This document shows, one piece after another, positions 34,169-42,467 of a stretch of DNA of 64,000 nucleotides (positions are counted from its first letter, which is position 1; every line of letters begins with the position of its first letter). The position numbers and the translations under genes are program-made. The notes under the pieces were generated by a model. That model ran no database searches. It worked only from the letters and a program-made list of their open reading frames with translations, and was not told the origin of the DNA. The stretch comes from Caulobacterales bacterium (GTDB lineage Bacteria > Pseudomonadota > Alphaproteobacteria > Caulobacterales > Parvularculaceae), in NCBI GenBank assembly GCA_020638525.1, contig JACKIL010000004.1:1-64000 (forward strand), written 5' to 3'.

Positions 34169-34222
34169 GAGACCAGTCTCGATGGCACAGAAAGAACGAA
34201 CGTTCTATAAGGGCTTAAGCCC
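34169..34222. promoter_or_regulatory. cluster of three adjacent dyads before the TetR/carboxylase operon
   Basis: Three dyads follow one another: GAGACCAGTCTC (34169-34180, arms GAGAC/GTCTC), AGAACGAACGTTCT (34193-34206, arms AGAAC/GTTCT) and GGGCTTAAGCCC (34211-34222, perfect). A -35-like TTGACA lies at 34162. The middle dyad recurs at 34034. This is the likely control region of the TetR gene and perhaps of the carboxylase genes. Confidence 0.55.
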
Positions 34223-34242
34223 ACAGCAAAGAATGGTCAGGG

Positions 34243-34872
34243 ATGGAACACGACACGCCCATGGATGCGTCTATCGACGGCAATGGCGAAGGCGCGCGCG
34301 ATCAGCTCATTCGCGTCGCGATCGATCTGTTTGCTGAGAACGGCTACGCCGGCACGTCGATCCGGGACATCGCGAAGCGCACGGGCAAGAGCGTTTCGAA
34401 CGTCTATCACTACTTTCAGAACAAAGAGGATCTCTGGCTTGCGATCATCGGCAAGACGGTCAATGAGCTGCCGGAGAAGCTGCGCAAGGTCGCGCTGAGC
34501 GAGGGCGAGCCGGTTGAACGTTTCGTTCGGCTGATGAAAACCCACCTCGCGGAAGGCGTGAACTTCCAGCAGGAAACCAAGATTTTCTTCATCAATGAAG
34601 GCAGCCTCTCGCCGCAGGGACGCACTTCCAATCGCCGCATCCAGAAGGAGATTCTGGACATCTATGTCGGCCAACTTCGCCTGCTTCAGTCGCACGGGCT
34701 TATCCGTACGAAGAATGTGAAGATCCTCGCTTTCAACATTCTCGGCGTCCTCAACTGGCATCTTCGCTGGTTCAACAATGAAGGGGAGCTTTCCGCCGAG
34801 GATGTGCACAACGAAATGATCGACTTCATCCTGTACGGCTCCTGCGGGCTGCCGCGGGATGGCATGAAATGA
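34243..34872 (+). CDS. TetR/AcrR family transcriptional regulator
   Basis: A 209-residue TetR-type regulator. The DNA-binding domain spans about residues 19-66 (DQLIRVAIDLFAENGYAGT, then IRDIAKRTGKSVSNVYHYFQNKEDLW). An alternative ATG at 34261 is possible, since neither start has a strong ribosome-binding site. It precedes the carboxylase genes by 58 bases on the same strand and is divergent from the hydrolase/SDR operon. The paired AGAACGAWCGTTYT sites on both sides of the divergent region make it the prime candidate to control ketone catabolism. The inducer is unknown. Confidence 0.92.
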   Translation: MEHDTPMDASIDGNGEGARDQLIRVAIDLFAENGYAGTSIRDIAKRTGKSVSNVYHYFQNKEDLWLAIIGKTVNELPEKLRKVALSEGEPVERFVRLMKTHLAEGVNFQQETKIFFINEGSLSPQGRTSNRRIQKEILDIYVGQLRLLQSHGLIRTKNVKILAFNILGVLNWHLRWFNNEGELSAEDVHNEMIDFILYGSCGLPRDGMK

Positions 34873-34930
34873 ACTCGGCCGCGCGGTCGTTCGCGGTTGC
34901 GTGAAGCTTTAAATTTGGATTGAAGCGCAG

Positions 34931-36955
34931 ATGGGTTACACGGTTGATATCGATACGGGCGGTACGTTTACGGACGGGTTCATCGCCAATGGCGCCGACT
35001 TCAGAACGGTGAAAGTTCCGACGACGCCGCATGATCTGACGCAATGTTTCCTGAATTGCATCGAGGCGGCGGCCGGCGCCTTCGGCAAGAAGACGGAAGA
35101 TTTCCTGTTCGACACGGACATTATCCGCTTTTCCAACACAATCGGCACCAACTCGATTATTCAGCGCGATGGATCGAAGATCGGCCTCATCGTTTCAAAA
35201 GGCATGGCGGAATTGGCGCCGGTCGCGGTCGAGGACGACAAGAGGCCGCTGGTCGAGTCGGGCCTTGTCGTCGAGATCAATGAAGAAATTGATGCGCGGG
35301 GCGAAGTCGCCGCTGCGCCGTCGCGCGATGCGGTGCTCACCGCCGCCCAGGCGCTGATCGACAGCGGGGCGCGCGGCATTGTCATCGCGCTGCGCAACTC
35401 GGAGCTTAACGCCGCAAATGAGCGTGCGGCGCGCCGCATCATCAAGGATGAATATCCGCGCGACTATCTCGGCTCGGTGCCGGTGTTTCTTGCGAGCGAT
35501 GTATCTCCGCGCGCGGGCGCGCTGGAGCGCCTCAACTCAGCGGTGCTCAACGCCTATATTCACGCCAAGCTCTCGCGGCTACTCTACAAGGCCGGCGAAG
35601 ATTTGCGCCAGCGTCAATATCGGGGCACGCTTTTCATCTGTCACAACAATGGCAGCATCGCCCGCGTCGCGAAGACGCGCGCCATCAACACCTACAATTC
35701 CGGCCCGTCCGCCGGCCTTTACGGCGCGAAAGCGGTTGGCGATCTCTACGGCTTCGATGCGGTCATCTCTACCGATATGGGCGGCACGTCCTTCGACATT
35801 GGTTATGTGAAGGGCGGCCAGACGAGCTATTCGCTGCGACCTGACGTTGAAGGCTTCATGTGCAATCTGCCGATGGCGGCGGTGCTGGCGCTTGGCGCCG
35901 GCGGCGGTTCGATCGCGCGCGTTGAAAACGGTGCGCTCAAGGTTGGCCCGCAATCGGCTGGTGCTTTGCCGGGCCCGGCGGCGTTCGACCTTGGCGGCGC
36001 GGAGCCGACGGTGACGGACGCCAATGTCGTCCTTGGCATTCTCGATCCGGAATATTTCCTTGGCGGCAAGATGCGCCTCAACGCAGAAAAGGCGCGCAGC
36101 GTCATCGAGACGAAGATTGCAAAGCCGCTAGGAATATCGGTTGAAGAGGCGGCGCTCGCAATTCGCCAGACGGTCGAAGCCAGCATGGGCAAGGCGGTCG
36201 CGCGCGTGTCCGTTAATGCTGACGGCGAAAACAGCATGATCATCGCCTATGGCGGCGCGGGCGGCCTCCACGCCTGCGGGATCGCAGAAGCAGCAGGCAT
36301 GAGCAAGACGCTCATGACGCCGTTCTCCGCCGTCTCGTCAGCATTCTCATCATCGCTGATGGATGTCGGCCACGTTTATTATCGCCGCGTCGGACTGGAG
36401 TTTTCGACGTCGATCGATGCAGATGCGATCCGTTCGGCGCTCGCTGACATGTGGGCGGAAGCGCGCCGCGACATGCGCGGCGAAGGCTTCGACGCCGCCG
36501 CCACGACATCGAAAGCGCAGCTCTTCCTCGGCAAAGGCGACGCCGAAGTCCTCATTCCCTGTGAAGAGAACTTCTTCGAAAGCCCGGAAGCGATCGCCGC
36601 GATCGTCAAGGAAGCGCAAGCAAAGCTCGCCGATCTCGGCGCACCCGGTTCCAGTCCGCTCATGCTGTCGACGCTCGGCCTGTCGGTTTCAGCATTGGTT
36701 CCGCACTATCAGATCACGGAGAGCGCCGAGGGCTCGGAAGATGCGTCCGTCGCCCTCAAGGGTGATCGGCCGATTTACGACGCCAAGCGCGGCCAGTTCG
36801 TCGATGCGATGATCTATCGCCGCGAGAAAATGAAGCCGGGAATGAAGGTCTCCGGTCCGTGTCTCGTCGAAAGCGATCAGACGACGGTCGTGGTCGAAAA
36901 AGGCTGGGGCCTGAAGATTGATCGCTTCAACAATATTCTCCTGTCAAAGGCGTAA
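34931..36955 (+). CDS. acetophenone/acetone carboxylase-like subunit, HyuA type (ApcA-like)
   Basis: A 674-residue (about 72 kDa) hydantoinase A/oxoprolinase-family protein. The N-terminal actin-like ATPase domain begins with DIDTGGTFTDGF. FSNTIGTNSIIQRDG, FLASDVSPRAGALERLNSAVLNAYI and STDMGGTSFDIGYV complete the nucleotide site, and GAGGGSIARVENG follows. In acetone and acetophenone carboxylases this type of subunit uses ATP to phosphorylate a substrate during carboxylation of the ketone. Size and position match ApcA (about 70 kDa) of the acetophenone carboxylase from Aromatoleum. It starts a run of tightly spaced genes (gap of 6 bases to the next). Hydantoin or oxoproline hydrolysis would be the default reading for an isolated gene; the neighbours argue for a carboxylase. 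Confidence 0.88.
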   Translation: MGYTVDIDTGGTFTDGFIANGADFRTVKVPTTPHDLTQCFLNCIEAAAGAFGKKTEDFLFDTDIIRFSNTIGTNSIIQRDGSKIGLIVSKGMAELAPVAVEDDKRPLVESGLVVEINEEIDARGEVAAAPSRDAVLTAAQALIDSGARGIVIALRNSELNAANERAARRIIKDEYPRDYLGSVPVFLASDVSPRAGALERLNSAVLNAYIHAKLSRLLYKAGEDLRQRQYRGTLFICHNNGSIARVAKTRAINTYNSGPSAGLYGAKAVGDLYGFDAVISTDMGGTSFDIGYVKGGQTSYSLRPDVEGFMCNLPMAAVLALGAGGGSIARVENGALKVGPQSAGALPGPAAFDLGGAEPTVTDANVVLGILDPEYFLGGKMRLNAEKARSVIETKIAKPLGISVEEAALAIRQTVEASMGKAVARVSVNADGENSMIIAYGGAGGLHACGIAEAAGMSKTLMTPFSAVSSAFSSSLMDVGHVYYRRVGLEFSTSIDADAIRSALADMWAEARRDMRGEGFDAAATTSKAQLFLGKGDAEVLIPCEENFFESPEAIAAIVKEAQAKLADLGAPGSSPLMLSTLGLSVSALVPHYQITESAEGSEDASVALKGDRPIYDAKRGQFVDAMIYRREKMKPGMKVSGPCLVESDQTTVVVEKGWGLKIDRFNNILLSKA

Positions 36956-36961
36956 GCGCTC

Positions 36962-37303
36962 ATGAAAATCCATGTCACCGAATATCTCGACGTCGATCTC
37001 AATAGCGAGAAATGGTGCTGCAATCGCTGCGGCCATGAAATTGAGAACGCTCGCGAAAACTACAAGAAGGGGTGCCTCATCGCCGAGCGCGAGATGAACG
37101 AAGTGCATCCCCCGATGGCGAGCGGGCAGGCCTTCTCGTTCCAACCGGATACGGATTATTGCCGCCTCATCGAGATCTATTGCCCAAGCTGCGGCGTGAT
37201 GATCGAGAATGAATATCTCCCGCCGGGTCACCCGCTGACGCATGAGATCGAAATCGATCTCGATGCGCTCAAGAAGAAATATCTGGAGAGCCAGAAACGC
37301 TGA
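36962..37303 (+). CDS. acetone carboxylase gamma-like small subunit (ApcB-like)
   Basis: A 113-residue (about 13 kDa) protein of the acetone-carboxylase gamma-subunit type. Two Cys pairs, C20-x2-C23 and C74-x2-C77, probably bind a zinc ion. The spacing and the ending with PPGHPLTHEIEIDLDAL match small subunits of ATP-dependent ketone carboxylases. Such a subunit is not found in hydantoinases or oxoprolinases, so this gene is the best single argument that the cluster encodes a carboxylase. Its stop overlaps the next ATG by one base. Confidence 0.82.
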   Translation: MKIHVTEYLDVDLNSEKWCCNRCGHEIENARENYKKGCLIAEREMNEVHPPMASGQAFSFQPDTDYCRLIEIYCPSCGVMIENEYLPPGHPLTHEIEIDLDALKKKYLESQKR

Positions 37304-38154
37304 TGTCGCGCGCGCGGTTCGACATATTCCGGTCTGGCGGGGAGGGCGCTTGCGCCTTTCTGCCGCTGATCGATGATCTGTCGCAGCGCGTGAGCGGCGA
37401 AAGCGAAGCAGCGATGCGCGCCGAGGCGACGCTCTGGGCGCGCGGCCTTGCAAGGACAGCGCATTTTCTGGGTGCGGACGCCGTCATCATCGGTTTCGAC
37501 CCGTCCTTTGCAATCGCCGCCGCGCGGGCGGACGAAAGCGCGCCGGAAGAAAATCCGAATTTCGCAGTGTTCCTTGACGCTATCAAAATGCTGGTGGCGA
37601 CCGAAAAAGAGCGCCTCGGCGTGATTGCGTGCCTGCCAGGGCCGTGCCTTCTCGCGCAGGCGCTCGACGTGGCAACGCCCGCTGACGCAAAAGAGGAAAG
37701 CTCAGCGCTCGTTCGCGCAGTCTGCGAATGTCGCCCGGACATGGTGATGCTGCGCGAGGATGACGCCATTGGGGCTGTCGGCGTGGCGCATCAGAAATCT
37801 TACAGCGCTCTTCGAAATGTTGCTTCCTACTACGACATTCCGCTTTGCGTAAGCATCGAGCGGATGAACACGAATGAAATCGCGCCCATAGGCAAGCTTC
37901 GTCCCGCCTTTCTGAGACTCGGCGCGGATGCCGCGGGCGCGCCGATGACTGCGGCGCAGTTCGCCGCCGGCGTTGAGGTGACGGGCGTGATGGAGCCGGT
38001 TGACTTCAGCGACGAGGAATCCGCGACGCGCGCTGTCGCCGCCGCCGGGGAGAACGGCGCGAGAGCGATCACGTCTCTTGGTCAAATTGCAAAAGATTGC
38101 GATCTCGAAGCGGTTCGTCGGATCTGCGGCGAGATTAACAAGAATGCTGCTTAA
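37303..38154 (+). CDS. unrecognised subunit at the ApcE position in size (283 residues)
   Basis: I do not recognise a firm family. The 283-residue (about 30 kDa) protein has no export signal or membrane segment. Stretches such as FLGADAVIIGFDPSFAIAAA, GVIACLPGPCLLAQALDV and ALRNVASYYDIPLCVSIERMNTNE suggest an alternating alpha/beta barrel, perhaps loosely like the uroporphyrinogen-decarboxylase/methyltransferase fold. The five-subunit acetophenone carboxylase includes a 34-kDa epsilon subunit (ApcE) that joins the core for activity, and this gene is the only candidate here. It lies between the B-like and C-like genes rather than at the end. It overlaps the upstream stop by one base, so co-translation is likely. 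The ApcE equivalence is inference from context. Confidence 0.6.
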   Translation: MSRARFDIFRSGGEGACAFLPLIDDLSQRVSGESEAAMRAEATLWARGLARTAHFLGADAVIIGFDPSFAIAAARADESAPEENPNFAVFLDAIKMLVATEKERLGVIACLPGPCLLAQALDVATPADAKEESSALVRAVCECRPDMVMLREDDAIGAVGVAHQKSYSALRNVASYYDIPLCVSIERMNTNEIAPIGKLRPAFLRLGADAAGAPMTAAQFAAGVEVTGVMEPVDFSDEESATRAVAAAGENGARAITSLGQIAKDCDLEAVRRICGEINKNAA

Positions 38155-38164
38155 GGGTTGAAAC

Positions 38165-40339
38165 ATGTCGGCGAGTGAGATGATTGGCGATCAGGCGGTT
38201 TTCGATGTCGGGATCGATGTCGGCGGAACGTTTACGGACTTTTTCTGCACGGCCTCAGAAAAAACGTCGCAAGCCTGCAAAACGCCGACGACGCACTACG
38301 ACCTTTCAGTTGGCTTCCTGCGCGGCATGGGGCTGCTGGCGAAGCAAGCCGGCGTGCCGCTCGGCGATTTTCTCTCTCAAGTGCGTTCGATTCGATATTC
38401 GACGACCGTGGGAACCAATGCGCTCATCGAGCGTTCCGGCCCCAAGCTTGGCCTGATCACGACGGCCGGCTTTGAAGACACGATTTTCATCGGCCGCGCG
38501 CGCAGCTGGGCCGACGGTATCGGTTTCACCGAAGGCCGCGATCAGGCGCGCATCAAAAAGCCGGAACCGCTGATCTCGCCGGACATGGTCGTCGGCGTTC
38601 GCGAGCGCATTGACTATGCAGGCAAGATTCTGGCGCCGCTCGACCCGGCGGAAGTTCGCGACAAGCTTCAGGAACTTGTCGACAAAGGCGCGCGCGGCTT
38701 CGTCGTCGGCCTTCTGTGGTCCTTCCGAAATCCCGTTCATGAACGGATGATCAAGGAAGTGATCGAGCAGGAATATCCGGAAGACTATCTCGGTTCCATG
38801 CCCGTCTTCCTCTCATCGGACATTTCGCCTAAAGCGGGCGAATATACGCGCTACATGACGACGATCGTGAACGCCTACATCCACGGCGTCATGTCGGACG
38901 AGCTCACCAAGCTCGGGAATGAGCTTCGCGATCGCGGCTACAAGCGCCCGCTCACGCTCGTGCATAACACGGGCGGCACGAAGAAAGCCGCGCGAACCCG
39001 CGCCGTGCTCACCCACAATGCGGGGCCGGTCGCGGGCCTTCATGGCTCGGCCGTTCTCGGCGCGCTGTCCGATATCGGCAATATCGTCTTCACAGATATG
39101 GGCGGCACGTCTTTCGACATCGGCCTCATCGAAGACGGCGACATCAAGGCGCATGACTTCATCCCCGTGATCGATCGTTGGCGCACGAACATTCCCGCCA
39201 TCGAAGTGAAGTCGATTGGCGCGGGCGGCGGTTCGATTGCGTGGATCAACGAGCTGATGAACAACGCGCTCGAAGTCGGGCCGCAATCGGCGGGCTCGAT
39301 GCCGGGGCCGGCATGCTACGACAAAGGCGGGCGCCTTCCGACGGTGACGGACGCTGACCTTGTCCTCGGGCTCTACAACCCCGAAAACTATCTCGGCGGC
39401 GAGATGTTCCTCGATGAAGATCTCGCGCGCGCTGCGATCAAGGAAAAGGTCGCAAACCCGCTCGGCATTGATACCGTGGAGGCCGCTTATCGCATCCGCC
39501 GCCTCATCGATGCGCGCATGGGCCAGGAAGTCTTCAACGAAGTCGCCCTCAAGGGCCACGATCCGCGCACGTTCGCGGTGCTCGCCTGCGGCGGCGCCGG
39601 CGGCGCGCACGCTTGCGGCTTTGCGCCCTTCATCGGCGCGCGGCGCATTCTGATGCCGTCGCAATCGTCCGTCTTCGGCGCTTATGGCGCGTCGATGATG
39701 CAGATCAAGGAAGTGTGGGACCGCTCGCACTCGATGAAGCTCTTCACCTTCACCAAGCAGGAATATCTGAAGGATCTTGAGGGCTTTAACCGCGTGGTGC
39801 TGGAGCTGAAAGACGCCGCGCTTCGCGATCTTCGTCTCGAAGGGTACCGCGAGGAGAGCATTGAGTTCACGCTTGAACTCAATGTCCGCTATGGCAGCCA
39901 GTACAACATGACGCGTGTTCGCGCGCCGAAGCTGTTGCTTGAATCCGAAGCGGATGTGAAGGCGCTCTGCGACCTCTTCACTGAACGCTATGCGACAATT
40001 TATTCGCCTGAGGCGACTTATCCCGCTGGCGGCATCAATGTCGAAGACTTCACAATGACCGCGGCGGTCATTCGTCCGGCCCCGTATCATGCGGAACACG
40101 CATTGAGCGGCGCCGAGCCGGACAAATCCGCCAAGACGGGCGAGCGGCCCGTTTACTGGTCGCCCGACAAGGGTTTCGAAGACACGCCGATCTATCAATA
40201 TGAACGCCTGCTGCCCGGCAACGAGATCACCGGCCCCGCCATCATCGAAGCGCGGGACACGACCTATGTGATCGCGCCGAGCTGGCGTTACCGGATGGAC
40301 CGGTTCGGCAATGGTTCAATTGAACAGATCGCGCGCTGA
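38165..40339 (+). CDS. acetophenone/acetone carboxylase-like subunit, HyuA type (ApcC-like)
   Basis: A 724-residue (about 79 kDa) HyuA-family protein, a paralogue of the 34931 product. The N-terminal ATPase domain shows DVGIDVGGTFTDFFC, RYSTTVGTNALIERSG, FLSSDISPKAGEYTRYMTTIVNAYI and FTDMGGTSFDIGLI, then GAGGGSIAWINELM. It is the second, longer HyuA-type subunit (alpha-prime) expected in the acetophenone-type complex (ApcC about 87 kDa), whereas acetone carboxylase has only one. This duplication pushes the assignment toward the acetophenone-type architecture. It is 10 bases after the E-like gene and 16 before the HyuB gene. Confidence 0.87.
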   Translation: MSASEMIGDQAVFDVGIDVGGTFTDFFCTASEKTSQACKTPTTHYDLSVGFLRGMGLLAKQAGVPLGDFLSQVRSIRYSTTVGTNALIERSGPKLGLITTAGFEDTIFIGRARSWADGIGFTEGRDQARIKKPEPLISPDMVVGVRERIDYAGKILAPLDPAEVRDKLQELVDKGARGFVVGLLWSFRNPVHERMIKEVIEQEYPEDYLGSMPVFLSSDISPKAGEYTRYMTTIVNAYIHGVMSDELTKLGNELRDRGYKRPLTLVHNTGGTKKAARTRAVLTHNAGPVAGLHGSAVLGALSDIGNIVFTDMGGTSFDIGLIEDGDIKAHDFIPVIDRWRTNIPAIEVKSIGAGGGSIAWINELMNNALEVGPQSAGSMPGPACYDKGGRLPTVTDADLVLGLYNPENYLGGEMFLDEDLARAAIKEKVANPLGIDTVEAAYRIRRLIDARMGQEVFNEVALKGHDPRTFAVLACGGAGGAHACGFAPFIGARRILMPSQSSVFGAYGASMMQIKEVWDRSHSMKLFTFTKQEYLKDLEGFNRVVLELKDAALRDLRLEGYREESIEFTLELNVRYGSQYNMTRVRAPKLLLESEADVKALCDLFTERYATIYSPEATYPAGGINVEDFTMTAAVIRPAPYHAEHALSGAEPDKSAKTGERPVYWSPDKGFEDTPIYQYERLLPGNEITGPAIIEARDTTYVIAPSWRYRMDRFGNGSIEQIAR

Positions 40340-40355
40340 GAAGAGGAGCAGGGAC

Positions 40356-42443
40356 ATGCAAGGACAGAAATACGGACGCGACACCGAAATTGTCCAACAT
40401 ATGCGGCCCGAGCCGATGACGGCGCGCGAGGAAGCAGCGCAAGCCGGCATTGACGACACCGAATTCGAAATTTTCAAGCACAAGATGCACATGATCGCGC
40501 TTGAAGGCAAAGAGACGACGATGAAGCTCGGCGCTTCGACCGCGATGCGCTGGGGCGACGTCGCCTTCGGCATTTTCACGGGGCAAGGCGACCTCTCCGT
40601 CTGCGCGACGGGTATTTATCACCACGCAGTGCTTGGACAAATCCCGATCAAATATCTCATCAAGCACTGGGTGAACGAACCATCGGTCGGCTGCAAGGAG
40701 GGCGACAGCTACTTCTATAATGACCCGTTTTATGCGGGCGTGCACAACGCCGACATGGGTCTTTCCATCCCCGTTTTTTACAAAGGAACGCTTCTGTGCT
40801 TCGTCGGCGCGGCGGTTCACACCGGCGAATGCGGCGGATCGGAGCCGGGCGGCACCGTTACTGCAGCCAAGAGCAAATATGACGAGGGGATCCTCATTCC
40901 GCCGATCAAGATCGGTGAGAATTATCAGCTCAAGGAAGACCTTCTCAACATGCTCGCGGCGATGAACCGCGACCCGCGCACGATGATTCTCGATATCAAG
41001 GCGCGTCTCGCCGCCGCGCGCATTGCGGAGCGTCGCATTCTTGAAGTTGTCGAACAGAACGGCGTCGATTTCTTCCTCGGCGGACTTCGTCGCATTCTCA
41101 CGCAGACGGGCGAAGCCGCAAAGCGCAAAGTCGCCTCGCTCAATGACGGCGTCTATCGCCAGGCGCGCTTTCTCGACACGCTTGGTGAAGATAACGGTCT
41201 CGTGAAGATCAATCTCACCGTCATCAAGAAGGGCGACAAAATCACCCTCAATCTTGAGGGCAGCTCGCCAATGCTGATGGACAGGCCGGCGAACAGCTTC
41301 TTCCAGGGCATTCTCGGCCTTTCGATGGTCTATTTCTGCGGCTGGCTGTTTCACGATTTGCCGTCGAACAATGGATTGCTGGAAGCGATCGACTGGGTGT
41401 TCCCGGAAGGCTCAATCGTGAATGCGACAGGCGATGTGTCGACCTCGATCGCGCCGCTGGTGCAGGTGACGTTCACCCACGGCATGTTCCAGTGCGGTGC
41501 GCGGATGACTTACGCGACGCATCCCTCGCGCGCGGTCGCGTCCTGGTTTTCGGGCTTTTCGATCCCGACTTTCGGCGGCCTTAACCAGTATGGCGAACCC
41601 GTCGCCGACATTACGCCGGAGATCAACGCGACCGGCTGCGGCGGGCGCTATGATATGGATGGCGTCGACGCTGCGGGCGCCTTCTTTGCGACGATGGCGG
41701 ACTGTTCCGACGCGGAAGCGACGGAATCCGACCGGCCGTTCATTTACACCTTCCGGAATTACTTCGATAACTCCTACGGGCACGGAAAATATCGTGGCGG
41801 CGCGGGCGTGGGCTATGGTGTCGCGGTGCACGATACGAACTTCTTCATGCTCGGCTCGCACGGCGGCGGGGCGAAGTTCCCGACGACGCAAGGGCTCTTC
41901 GGCGGTTATGGCCTGCCGGCGCTATTCGTTCGCCGGGTGCAGAACAGCAACTACAAAGAGCTGCTTTCTAAATCTGACCGTCATCTTCCGGCCCGCCTGA
42001 CGGAAGTCTTCACCGATCAGAATCCGGAAAAAGGCGACGTCTGGCACCAGAACATTTCGGCGGTCGTAAAACCGGCGAAGGATGGCGATACGTTCTACGC
42101 TTATGCGGGCGGAGGGGCCGGGTTTGGCGATCCGCTCGAACGGGAGCCGGAGTCGATCATCCGCGATCTGCGCAACGGCATGGTGTCGGCCTGGGCGGCG
42201 CGCAACATCTATTGCATCGCCTTCGAAGCGCTCTCGCTGCGTCTCGACAAGGAAGCGACGGAACTGCGCCGCAAAGCGGTGCGTGAGGAAAGAAAGCGCC
42301 GCGGCAAGAAGTGGGCGGACTTCAACAAGGAATGGGAAGCCAAGCGCCCGCCTTCCGAAATCCTCACTTATTACGGCGTTTACCCCGATCCGGGCACGAA
42401 AGCCCACGGGACCGACGCGGCTCCCGTTGCCGCCAGCGCCTGA
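40356..42443 (+). CDS. acetophenone/acetone carboxylase-like subunit, HyuB type (ApcD-like)
   Basis: A 695-residue (about 77 kDa) hydantoinase B/acetone-carboxylase alpha-type protein. Family segments include FEIFKHKMHMIALEG, YNDPFYAGVHNADMGLSIPVF, FVGAAVHTGECGG and YGHGKYRGGAGVGYG. In ketone carboxylases this subunit carries the metal site where the enolate meets carboxyphosphate. The size matches ApcD (about 75 kDa). The ATG at 40356 has AGGAG and AGGGA upstream. An earlier in-frame start at 40311 would overlap the ApcC-like gene and is not used. It is followed by the CoA ligase. Confidence 0.88.
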   Translation: MQGQKYGRDTEIVQHMRPEPMTAREEAAQAGIDDTEFEIFKHKMHMIALEGKETTMKLGASTAMRWGDVAFGIFTGQGDLSVCATGIYHHAVLGQIPIKYLIKHWVNEPSVGCKEGDSYFYNDPFYAGVHNADMGLSIPVFYKGTLLCFVGAAVHTGECGGSEPGGTVTAAKSKYDEGILIPPIKIGENYQLKEDLLNMLAAMNRDPRTMILDIKARLAAARIAERRILEVVEQNGVDFFLGGLRRILTQTGEAAKRKVASLNDGVYRQARFLDTLGEDNGLVKINLTVIKKGDKITLNLEGSSPMLMDRPANSFFQGILGLSMVYFCGWLFHDLPSNNGLLEAIDWVFPEGSIVNATGDVSTSIAPLVQVTFTHGMFQCGARMTYATHPSRAVASWFSGFSIPTFGGLNQYGEPVADITPEINATGCGGRYDMDGVDAAGAFFATMADCSDAEATESDRPFIYTFRNYFDNSYGHGKYRGGAGVGYGVAVHDTNFFMLGSHGGGAKFPTTQGLFGGYGLPALFVRRVQNSNYKELLSKSDRHLPARLTEVFTDQNPEKGDVWHQNISAVVKPAKDGDTFYAYAGGGAGFGDPLEREPESIIRDLRNGMVSAWAARNIYCIAFEALSLRLDKEATELRRKAVREERKRRGKKWADFNKEWEAKRPPSEILTYYGVYPDPGTKAHGTDAAPVAASA

Positions 42444-42467
42444 CGCGAAAAGTCTGGGATTCTTGTG

